NCBI GenBank assembly: GCA_016873715.1
Contig: VGWF01000005.1
Span: forward strand, 1 to 64,000
From: Lentisphaerota bacterium
GTDB taxonomy: Bacteria; Verrucomicrobiota; Kiritimatiellia; PWTM01
Direction: 5' to 3'
Length of the DNA stretch: 64,000 nucleotides
Position numbers and translations under genes: made by a program. Below are positions 15,166 to 24,000 of this stretch, piece by piece. A model generated the notes under the pieces. The model worked only from the letters and a program-made list of their open reading frames with translations, did not search any database and had not been told where the DNA came from. The first letter of the stretch is position 1, and each line of letters begins with the position of its first letter.

Positions 15166-15430
15166 CGAACGCCGAACATCGACCATCGAACACCGAACGC
15201 CGAAGGGCGGCGGAGGATCGATGGCGGCGCTTCTCCGGCCGCGTCGCGTCGCGGTCGTCCAGGGCGTCCGGCACGAGCCCGCTCCCATCCTGCCCCGTCC
15301 CCCGTTGGATGTTGGATGTTGGACGTTGGATGTTGGATGTTGGACGTTGGATGTTGGACGTTCGTCCGGAGCCCGTCCGGGTCTGAACTTCGATGTTGGA
15401 TGTTCGATGTTCGGAGTTCGATGTTCGTCC
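15166..15430. repeat. Opposed 7-bp tandem arrays inside the MoxR operon
   Basis: Three blocks are present. 15166-15207 holds six units of CGAACRY type. 15305-15360 holds eight units of TTGGATG/TTGGACG. 15389-15430 holds six units of TTCGATG/TTGGATG type. The first block is complementary in style to the last (CGAACAT against ATGTTCG), so a transcript could form a long imperfect stem. Between them lies about 100 bp of GC-rich sequence. Reading through the array yields a period-7 Met-Leu-Asp-Val-Gly-Cys-Trp peptide, an artefact of 7-bp repeats. Confidence 0.85.
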
Positions 15431-15456
15431 GCGGCCCTCCCCGGGAGGGCGCGGCC

Positions 15457-17607
15457 GTGACGTTCCTCAACATCGTCCTGCTCGGCGGCCTCGCGGCGGC
15501 GGCGATCCCGCTGATCATCCACCTGCTCAACCGGCGGCGGTTCCAGGTGGTGCGGTGGGGCGCGATGATGTTCCTCGACGACATCGTCCGCACGAACCGC
15601 CGGCGCATCCGGATCGAGCAGCTCCTCCTGCTGCTGGTCCGCATGGCGATCCCCGCGCTGCTGGCGCTGGCGATGGCGCGGCCGGTCCTGACCGGCATCC
15701 GCGCGCTGATCCGCCGGGCGCCGTCGTCGACGGTGGTCCTCTTCGACAACAGCTTCTCGATGGAGGCGGGGGAGGCGGGGCGGTCGACGGCGGGGGCGGC
15801 GCGCGAGGAGGCCGCGGCGATCGTCGCGGACCTGCCCCGCGGGTCCGAGGCGGCGGTGGTCGGGATGGCGGGGCCGATGCCGGCGGTGGAGGATCCGACG
15901 GTGGACCTCGTCCGCATCCGCAGCGGCCTTGAGGATGCGCCGGGCGGCTTCGGGCTGGCGCGGATCGCGCCGGCGCTGCAGACGGCGGCCGGGCTGTTCG
16001 CGTCGCGCATGCACCAGGCGGACCGGACGGTCGTCATCGTCAGCGACTTCCAGCGCGCGAGCTGGTCGCCGGCCTCCACCGAGGAGCGCCGGCGCGCGTG
16101 GGACGCGCTCGGGGCGCAGGCCGTGCCGCCGCGCGTGGTCTTCTTCCCGATCGGCGCGGCGTCGACGGACAACATCTCGGTGGAGTCGATCGAGCTGTCG
16201 CGGCCGATCGTCGGCACCGGCCAGCGGGTGATGGTCCGCGCCGGGCTGCGGAACCACGGGCGCAGGGCCTACCCCGACCTGCGCGTGCACTTCCGGGTCG
16301 ATGGCGTCGACCGGGCGGCCGCGATGGTCTCGCTCGCGGCGGGCGAGACGGAGCAGGCCCTCTTCCCGTGCACGTTCGACCGCGCCGGGTCGCACGTCGT
16401 CGAGGTGCGGACCGAGGCCGACGCGCTGCGGGCCGACAACGCCGCGCTGGCCTCGATCCCGGTGCTCGACCGGATCCCGGTGCTGCTGGTCAGCGGCGAC
16501 GCCAACCCCGCGCCCCTCCGGGGCGAGACCGCGTTCCTCGAGATCGCGCTGCAGCCGTTCTCGCGCGGCGGCGGGAAGATGTCCGACCTGGTCGCGACGC
16601 GGGTGACGCCGGAGGACCGCTTCGCGCCGTCGATGCTCGACGACGCGCGGGTCGTGGTCCTCGCGAACGTCCGCCAGCTCTCCGGCGATGCGGTCCGCGC
16701 GCTGCGCGACTTCGTGCGCGACGGCGGCGGCCTGCTGGTGTTCCCCGGCGACCGCGCGAGCGCGGCGTGGTACGCCACGCAGCTTGCCGGCGCGGAGGGG
16801 CTGCTGCCCGCGGCGCTGGGCGTGCTGGCGGGGGACCCGGCGGACGACGCCGGGGCCTCGGCCATCGTCGCGCAGCGCCACACCCACCCGGCGCTCGCGC
16901 CGTTCAACGATCCCCGCCGCGGGAGCCTCGGCGGGTCGCGCATCCGCGCGTGGTACCGCCTCGAGGTTCCGTCCGAGTTCGCGGAGGGCGTGGCGGCGCG
17001 CCTCGACACGGGCGATCCGTTCCTGGTCGAGCGGCGCGTCGGCGAGGGGCGCGTGCTGCTTTCCGCGGTGCCGTGCGACGCCGACTGGAGCAACCTGCCG
17101 ATGCGGCCGTTCTACCTGCCGCTGATGCAGGAGATGGTCGTCCACCTCGCCTCGAACGTCCACCCGCCCCGGAACGTCGAGGTCGGCGACCGCCTCGCCG
17201 CGTTCCTCGCGGAGCCGGAGGGCGAGGCGCGCGCCGTCGTGACCGACCCGGAGGGCACGGCGCACGAGGTGCCGGTGGTCCGCCGCGGGCGCCGGGGCGT
17301 TGCGGAGTTCGCGGAGACGGACCGGCCCGGGCTCTACACGCTGCGCGGTCCGAAGGACGAGCCCGTCCACTTCGTCGTCCGCACCCCGCGGGAGGAGTCC
17401 GACCTCGCGCGCGTGACGGAGGAGGAGATGAAGGCCCTCGCGACCGAGGCCGGGGCGAAGGTCGTCCGGTCCGGCGACGAGTACCGGGAACTCGAGCGCG
17501 AGCGCCGGTTCGGCCGCGAGCTGTGGCGGTCGGCCTGGTGGCTCCTCCTCGCCCTGCTGCTCGGCGAGCTGGTCCTGCAGCGCTGGTTCGCGCGGAGGGC
17601 CGCATGA
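15457..17607 (+). CDS. BatA-like membrane-anchored VWA protein
   Basis: This 716-residue protein starts at GTG 15457, chosen because GGGAGGG lies about 7 nt upstream and the N-terminus TFLNIVLLGGLAAAAIPLII is the classic BatA membrane start. An upstream ATG at 15421 lies in repeat sequence. A second helix spans about residues 55-75. The VWA domain begins at about 85 with the metal-site motif LFDNSFSM. A CARDB/Ig-like section and a glutamine-amidotransferase-like Rossmann section (RIPVLLVSGDANP onward) follow, with a final hydrophobic segment (WWLLLALLLGELVLQ). It overlaps the next gene by 4 bp (ATGA), so the two are coupled. Confidence 0.88.
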   Translation: MTFLNIVLLGGLAAAAIPLIIHLLNRRRFQVVRWGAMMFLDDIVRTNRRRIRIEQLLLLLVRMAIPALLALAMARPVLTGIRALIRRAPSSTVVLFDNSFSMEAGEAGRSTAGAAREEAAAIVADLPRGSEAAVVGMAGPMPAVEDPTVDLVRIRSGLEDAPGGFGLARIAPALQTAAGLFASRMHQADRTVVIVSDFQRASWSPASTEERRRAWDALGAQAVPPRVVFFPIGAASTDNISVESIELSRPIVGTGQRVMVRAGLRNHGRRAYPDLRVHFRVDGVDRAAAMVSLAAGETEQALFPCTFDRAGSHVVEVRTEADALRADNAALASIPVLDRIPVLLVSGDANPAPLRGETAFLEIALQPFSRGGGKMSDLVATRVTPEDRFAPSMLDDARVVVLANVRQLSGDAVRALRDFVRDGGGLLVFPGDRASAAWYATQLAGAEGLLPAALGVLAGDPADDAGASAIVAQRHTHPALAPFNDPRRGSLGGSRIRAWYRLEVPSEFAEGVAARLDTGDPFLVERRVGEGRVLLSAVPCDADWSNLPMRPFYLPLMQEMVVHLASNVHPPRNVEVGDRLAAFLAEPEGEARAVVTDPEGTAHEVPVVRRGRRGVAEFAETDRPGLYTLRGPKDEPVHFVVRTPREESDLARVTEEEMKALATEAGAKVVRSGDEYRELERERRFGRELWRSAWWLLLALLLGELVLQRWFARRAA

Positions 17608-20600
17608 CCGACCTGCGCTTCATGGGCGACTGGGGCCTCGCGGCGCCGCTGGCGATCGCGACGGCGGCCGCGGCGGTCGCGCTCTGGCTCTACCGCCGCG
17701 AGGTCCGCGGCGGCGCGGACCGCGCGGGGCGATGGCTGGCCTGGCTGCGCGCGGCGGCGGTCTTCCTCGTCGCGCTGATGGCCGCCGGCCCGGTCCTGCA
17801 CCACCGCCGCGTGATCGGCGACCTGATCCAGCTCCGCGTGGTGCTCGACGCGTCGCAGAGCATGGGGCGGTGCGATCCGCAGATGGAGCCCGGCCGCAAG
17901 CTCCTGATCGCGCACCGGCTCGGCTGGACCGACGCGGCCGGGCTCGACGCCGCGCCGCTGCGCGCCGCCGACGGGCTCCAGGCCGCCCGCGAGGCCGCCA
18001 CCGCGCCGGAGGCCGCGGCCGATGCCGCCGCCGCCGCGCGCGCGTTCGGCGAGGCCGTCGCCGGGGCGCGGCGCGAGCTGGATGCCGTGCAGGCCGCGAC
18101 GCTCGGCAGCCTGCGGCAGACCGGCGCCGCCGACCTCGAACGGTGGGAGAACCTGCCCGGGAACCTGATCGCGGACCTGATCACGAAGGACGCCTTCCGC
18201 GGCCCGCCGCAGCGCCGCGAGGCCGTGCGCGCGCTGGAATCGCCGCGCAACAGCGGAGACAACTACGGCGAGAGGATCCGCGCCTATCTCGTCGCCCCCG
18301 CGACCGGCGAGTACACCTTCTGGATCACCAGCGACGACGACAGCGAGCTGTGGCTCAGCTCGGGCGAGGATCCCGGGCTGCGCAGCCGGATCGCGTCGAT
18401 CTCCGGCACCTGGGCGCCGCCCGACCAGTGGGAGCTGACCCCGTCGCAGAAGTCGCGCCGCATCCGGCTCGAGGCCGGGCGCCGCTACTACGTCGAGGTG
18501 CTGCACAAGGAGGGGAGCGGCGACGACCACCTCGTCGTTCGCTGGCAGCTTCCGGACGGCCGGATCGAGAGCCCGATTCCGGGCATGCGCCTGCTGCCGT
18601 ACGACGGCGCCGGCGCGGGCGGAGGCGATCCGAAGGCCTCGTTCGCCGCGGACCTCGCCGATCCCGCGCGCGCCCTCGCGGACAAGGCCGCCTCCGGGGC
18701 CGCGGGCACGGGCGAGGAGTTGGCGCGGCTCGTCCGAGTGGCCGAGGTGTGGGAGCGGGAGCTCCGCGCCGCGTTCCTCCGCCACGCCGCGGAACTGGCC
18801 GGCCGGGACGAGCCCGCGATCCGCGCGGTGATCGAGCGCTTCGATCGCACCCCCCGCTGGCAGCGGATCGCCGGCGCGCTGTGGGAGGGCCGCGCGCCCG
18901 CGCTCTCGGCGCTCGCGGCGGACCACGACGTCAGCCTGCATGTTCTCAAGGACGGCCGCATCGAGGAAGCCTGGCGGTCGCGCGCCGGGCGCCAGGACGG
19001 GGCCGGCGAGGCGCCCGCCACCGTGCGGGCCGCGCCGCAGGGCTCGTTCACGGACCTCTCCGGCGCGTGGGCCGGGCTGGATGCGGGCGGCCGGGCCGAT
19101 CCGGCGGCCGACGGGTCCGAGGGCGGGATCCGCTCGGCCGTGCTGCTGCTCTCCGACGGCATCCACAACCTCGGCGAAACGCCGCTGCGGACGGCGCGCG
19201 TGCTGGGCGCGAAGGGCGTGCCCGTGTTCCCGGTCCTCGTCGGCGCGGACCGAGCGCCGGAGGACGTCGCCGTGGTCGGGGTCGATGCGCCGGCGTCGAT
19301 CTTCCACGCCGACCGGGCGCGCGGGCGCGTCGTGGTCGCCGACCACCTGCCCGCCGGGCGGCCGTTCACGGTGCGGATCCTCCGCGGCGACGAGGTCGTC
19401 TGGGAGCAGAAGCTGCTCGGCGAGGGGTCGGGCCTGCGGCCGGTCGAGTACGAGCTGCCCGTCGACCGCCTGGCGAAGGAGGAGACGCTACGCGGCGTGC
19501 AGGGCGTCCAGCGCGCCGGCGTGCGGCTTGACCTGCGCGCGGTCGTGGCGGAGGTCGAGGGCGACGCCGAGCCCGGCAACAACGAGCGGGCGTTCGAGAT
19601 CTTCGCCGTCACGCGCAAGTACCGCGTGCTGCTGCTCGAGGGCCGCGCGCGGTGGGAGTGGCGCTACCTGCGGAACCTCTTCGACCGCGACGAGAAGTGG
19701 GAGACGGTCTCGGTCTTCTGCCCGTCCGGCGAGATTCCGCGCGGCGAGAAGAAGGACGAGTTCCCGGCCTCGCGCGACGCGCTCTTCGCGTTCGACCTCG
19801 TCGTGCTCGGCGAGCTTCCCCGCGCGGCGTTCCGGCCGCAGGAGCTGGAGTGGATCCGCGACTTCGTCGGCGATCGGGGCGGCGGACTGATCCTGCTCGA
19901 CGGCCAGCGCGAGTCGCTGCGGACGCACGCCGACGGCGCCCTGGGGCCGCTGTTCCCGGCGGACTGGGTCGCCGGACGCGCCGAGATCCTCCCTGCCGCG
20001 CTGCGCCTGACGCCGGCGGGCGAGGGGATCGCCGCCCTCGACCTGTCGTCCGACGGCCTCACGCGCAACGCGGTATGGGCGATGCTGCGGCCGCCGCACC
20101 GCGTCGAGCCGCTGCGCCCGAGGCCCGGCGCCGAGGTCTGGGTCGAGGCCGTCACGCGCGGCGGCGAGGGGGTGCCCGCGATCCTCGGCCGGCCCTTCGG
20201 CGCCGGTCGCGTGCTGCACATCGCGTTCGACGAGTCGTGGCGCTGGCGCTACGAGTCGGCGGACAAGCATCCGACGCGCTTCTGGAACCAGCTCGCGATG
20301 GCGATGATGGAGTCTCCGTTCGCGGTCCGCGACGACCGCGCCTCGGTCGATGCCGGCGCGCCGGTGCAGCGTCCCGGCGAGCGCGCGATGCTGCGGGCCC
20401 GCCTGCGCGACGAGCGCGGCCGCGCGCTGACCGGCGCGACGGTCTTCGCCCACGTCCACCGCGACGGCCGCCGGATCGCGGTGCTGCCGATGCTGCCGGA
20501 CGAGTCCGGGGGCGGGGCCTACCGGACCGAGACCGGCGCGCTGGAGCCCGGCGAGCACGAAATCCGGCTGGTCGTGAAGGGCATCCCGGAGGATGATCTC

Positions 20601-20879
20601 CGTGCGCGCGCGACGTTCGTGGTCCGGCCGCGGGACACCGGCGAGCTGGCCGACCTGGCCGCCAACGAACCGCTGATGCGGCAGCTCGCGTCGGTGACCC
20701 GGGGCCAGTTCGTCCGGGAGGAGACCCTCGACGCCGCCGTCGCCGCGCTGAAGCCGATGAGCCGCGGACGGATCGTCGAGAGCGAGACCGTCCTCTGGCA
20801 GAGCTGGCCGTGGTTCGGCGTCGTGGTCCTGTTGCTGACGGTCGAGTGGATCGTGAGAAAGCGGAAGGGCATGCTGTGA
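17604..20879 (+). CDS. VWA membrane protein with inserted PA14 domain
   Basis: This 1091-residue protein has two N-terminal helices (about 10-28 and 47-66) and one at the C-terminus (about 1067-1085); the central bulk is predicted extracytoplasmic. A VWA domain opens at about residue 76 with VVLDASQSMG (DxSxS, D82-S86). It is interrupted by a PA14-type carbohydrate/ligand-binding module at about 211-335 (IRAYLVAPATGEYTFWITSDDDSELWLS is recognisable, quoted in two parts in the family pattern), and resumes near residue 505 with VLLLSDGIHNLGETPL. An amidotransferase-like section (FAVTRKYRVLLLEGRARWEW, from about 670) follows. It overlaps the BatA-like gene by ATGA. A second membrane VWA is usual in such operons, but an internal PA14 is not. 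Confidence 0.85.
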   Translation: MTDLRFMGDWGLAAPLAIATAAAAVALWLYRREVRGGADRAGRWLAWLRAAAVFLVALMAAGPVLHHRRVIGDLIQLRVVLDASQSMGRCDPQMEPGRKLLIAHRLGWTDAAGLDAAPLRAADGLQAAREAATAPEAAADAAAAARAFGEAVAGARRELDAVQAATLGSLRQTGAADLERWENLPGNLIADLITKDAFRGPPQRREAVRALESPRNSGDNYGERIRAYLVAPATGEYTFWITSDDDSELWLSSGEDPGLRSRIASISGTWAPPDQWELTPSQKSRRIRLEAGRRYYVEVLHKEGSGDDHLVVRWQLPDGRIESPIPGMRLLPYDGAGAGGGDPKASFAADLADPARALADKAASGAAGTGEELARLVRVAEVWERELRAAFLRHAAELAGRDEPAIRAVIERFDRTPRWQRIAGALWEGRAPALSALAADHDVSLHVLKDGRIEEAWRSRAGRQDGAGEAPATVRAAPQGSFTDLSGAWAGLDAGGRADPAADGSEGGIRSAVLLLSDGIHNLGETPLRTARVLGAKGVPVFPVLVGADRAPEDVAVVGVDAPASIFHADRARGRVVVADHLPAGRPFTVRILRGDEVVWEQKLLGEGSGLRPVEYELPVDRLAKEETLRGVQGVQRAGVRLDLRAVVAEVEGDAEPGNNERAFEIFAVTRKYRVLLLEGRARWEWRYLRNLFDRDEKWETVSVFCPSGEIPRGEKKDEFPASRDALFAFDLVVLGELPRAAFRPQELEWIRDFVGDRGGGLILLDGQRESLRTHADGALGPLFPADWVAGRAEILPAALRLTPAGEGIAALDLSSDGLTRNAVWAMLRPPHRVEPLRPRPGAEVWVEAVTRGGEGVPAILGRPFGAGRVLHIAFDESWRWRYESADKHPTRFWNQLAMAMMESPFAVRDDRASVDAGAPVQRPGERAMLRARLRDERGRALTGATVFAHVHRDGRRIAVLPMLPDESGGGAYRTETGALEPGEHEIRLVVKGIPEDDLRARATFVVRPRDTGELADLAANEPLMRQLASVTRGQFVREETLDAAVAALKPMSRGRIVESETVLWQSWPWFGVVVLLLTVEWIVRKRKGML

Positions 20880-20882
20880 CGG

Positions 20883-20910
20883 GTCGGGTGTCAGGCGTCG
20901 GGTGTCGGGG
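20883..20910. repeat. 7-bp tandem array (GTCGGGT type, 4 units)
   Basis: GTCGGGT, GTCAGGC, GTCGGGT and GTCGGGG begin 3 nt after the stop codon of the PA14/VWA gene. The units are reverse-complement related to the CACCCGA arrays. Near the far end of the 197-bp gap, CTGACAC occurs twice at 14-bp spacing (about 21047-21067). The middle holds nothing recognisable. Confidence 0.6.
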
Positions 20911-21076
20911 CGGCCGGAGCCACGGGCCGGCCCATGACGCCATGACCCGGCGCTTGCTCCCCGACGCCCCGCATGCGGCCCATCCTCCGCGCCCGGGAGC
21001 GTCGGCCTGTATCCCGGCATCCGAAGCCTGTTTGTCCGCCTCCGCCCTGACACATGGAAGCTGACACCGGAAACCC

Positions 21077-24000
21077 ATGAATGCGGATCCATCCAGCCAA
21101 CCGCCCCCGGTGACGCTCAGCCCCGTCACGGCGGCGCGCATCGAGGAATTCGGCCGCCGGCGCCGGCGGCTGATCGTCGAACGCGGCGTCTTCGCCGCCG
21201 TCGCGGCGTGGTTCGGCGCGCTCGTCGTCGTCGCGGCGGCGGACGGCCTCTTCCTGCTCGAGGACGGCGTCCGCTGGCTGCTCAGCGGCCTGGCCTACGG
21301 GCTCGCGGGCCTGGTCCTGTGGCGCGTGTGCCTGCGCCACCTCGCGCGCCGCGCCGATCACCGGCTGCTGGCGCGGTGGCTCGAATCGACGCGGCCGGAC
21401 CTGCGCGAGGATCTCCTCTCCGCGGTCGAACTCGGCGAGCCGGTGCGGGCGGATGCGTGGGATTCGCCCGTCTTCCGCGCGCGGCTCCAGGACGACATGG
21501 CGCGCCGCGTCGAGGGCATCGACATCCGCGAGATCCTCCCGTTCCGCCTGATCGCCCGGTGGGCGCGCATGGCGGGGATCGCGATCGCGCTGATGGTGCT
21601 GCTCGCCCTCGTGCCCGGTCTGCAGTGGCGGCGGCTGCTCGCGCGCGCCCTGCTGCCCTCGGCCAACATCGAGCGGGTGTCGAAGACGCAGATCGTCGTG
21701 ACCGATCCGACCCCGGCCGACGCGGTGGTCCCGCGCGGCGACACCGTGCCGGTGATCGTCGAGGTCGCCGGCCGCCCGGCGACCGAGATCCACCTCGAGA
21801 CCTTCGCCGCCGGCGCGCGGGCGAGCGTCCGCATGAAGCCGATCGGTCCGCGCCGGTTCACCGCGAACATCGACGTCGGGACCGACACGCTGCAGTACCG
21901 CATCCGCGGCGGCGACGCGCTGACGCGGCGCTACCGCATCACCGCGTTCCCGGCCCCGCAGGTCGTCGCGTTCGCCAAGACCTACCACGCGCCGGACTAC
22001 GCGCGGATCGAGGCCCGCACCGTCCGCGAGACGGCCGGGGACCTCGAGGGGCTCGAGGGGACCCGCGTCGGGCTCGCCCTGACCGTCGACCAGCCTGTGC
22101 GCGCGGCCGAACTGCGCATCGAGCACGGCGGGGCGCCGCGGACCGTGCCGCTGGAGAAGGCGGAGGACGGCACGCTGCGGACCGACCTGACGCTGGCGCA
22201 GCCCGGCACCTACCACGTCCGCCTCGTCGCCGAGCGCACGGGTTTCGAGAACCGCTACCGGCCGGTCTACGAGATCCGCGTGCTGCCGGACCTCGTGCCG
22301 CAGGTCGAGTTCACGACGCCCGAGCGCGACCTGACGGTCACGCCGGACGAGGTGGTGAAGCTCGCGGCGGTCGCGCGGGACGACTTCGGCGTGGCGTCGC
22401 TCGTGCAGGCCGTCCAGGTCAACCGCTCCGCCTGGCGCGACGAGGGCGCCCCGGCCGCGGCGACGAACGCGGAGGTGGCGATCGAGCGTCCGTGGGACCT
22501 GCTTCCGATCGGGCTCAAGCCCGGCGACCAGGTGCTCGTGAAGTTCGTCGCGCGGGACCTCAAGGGCAATCTCGGCGAGTCGACCGTGCGGAGGCTGACG
22601 ATCGGCGCCCGGGGCTTCGACCCGGACCGGATGAAGCCGATCGCGGCCCGCAAGGTCCTGCGCGAGGCGACGGAGCGGTTCTCCGACGCCGTGCGGGCGG
22701 CGAAGAAGACCGACGACGAGGCCCGCGAGGCCCTTCGCAATCCCGAGCGCGATCCGCAGGCCGCCCGCCAGGCGCAGGTGAAGGTCGCGTCGGCGGTCCG
22801 CGAGGCCGCGAAGGCCGCGGAGGCCGTCGACCAGGCGCTGAAGAAGGCGATGGAGACGACGCCCAAGGGTGCGCCGGCGCGCGAGCTGACCGACGTGGCG
22901 AGGGCGCTGAGCCGCACGCAGCGCGGCGATCTCGAGGTCGCGCAGAAGCTGCTCGATGCGCAGCGCGACGCCCCGGCGGAGACCGCGCGCGAGCTGGTCG
23001 AGGACGTGAAGCGGAGGGTCGAGCGCGCGGTGTCGAACTCGGCGGAGATCGACCGCGCCGTCGAGAAGATGCTCGCCGCGGACGAGGCCGCGATGGGCGT
23101 CCGCGACCTGACCGAGCTCGATCGCGAGCACGAGCGGATGGCGGAGCTGACGAAGCGCCCCGAGGGGGCCCCGCCGCCCGAGCAGCTTGCGCGGCGCCAG
23201 GCGGTCGCGGTCGGGCACCTCGACCAGGCGGCGGACACGATCCGCGACGCCGCGGAGCTGTCCAAGCGGGGCGATCTCAAGGAGCTCGCGAAGCGGATGG
23301 ATCAGAAGGCCGAGGAGGCCCGGACGCAGTTGGGCGGCGCGGAGGATCCCACCAAGCCGGTGCCCGCCGACGCGCTCCGCCAGCCGGTGCGCGAGGCGTT
23401 GAACCAGGCCGTACCCGTCGCGGCGCAGCTCCGTCGCGAGGCCGACGAACTCCGGCGCCGCCTCAACAGCGACCACGATCAGCGCCAGCCGTTCAGCGAC
23501 CTCCAGAGTGTCCTTGCGGAGATGTCGCGGCCCGGGAAGAAGGAGGCGGAGGCCCGGCAGGAGCGGACCGAGGCCAAGGCCGCGGCGCTGCGCGACGCGG
23601 CGGCGGACCAGATGAAGGACGCGGCCGCGATCGAGGAACGGCGCGCCGATGCCGATGCGGCCTACATGAAGGATGCGACCACCGCCGCCGCCGCGCTGCG
23701 CCACGTCCGCCCCGAGGACGGCGGCCCCGAGGACGCGAAGAAGCTGGCCGAGGACGTCCGCGAGCTGGCGAAGGCGATGGCGAAGCTCGAGACCGGCCAC
23801 GAACTCGCCGCCGCGGCGCGCGCCGCCGAGTCCATGGCCGCCGACGAGCGGTGGGACCGGCCCGGGACCGAGGCCTCTCGCGAGCGCAGCCGCGCGTGGG
23901 ACGACCTCCGCCAGGACCTGCCCGCGGTCGAGCGCGAGATGCGGGCCCAGCAGTTTCCGAACGAGGCGGCGGATTCCGTTGCGAAGGCCAACAACGGGCA

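Noticed and set aside
15121-15456. N-terminal extension of the BatA-like protein with Met-Leu-Asp-Val-Gly-Cys-Trp repeats
   Set aside because: The peptide is only read-through of 7-bp DNA repeats. A GTG at 15457 with a good ribosome binding site starts the conserved BatA N-terminus.
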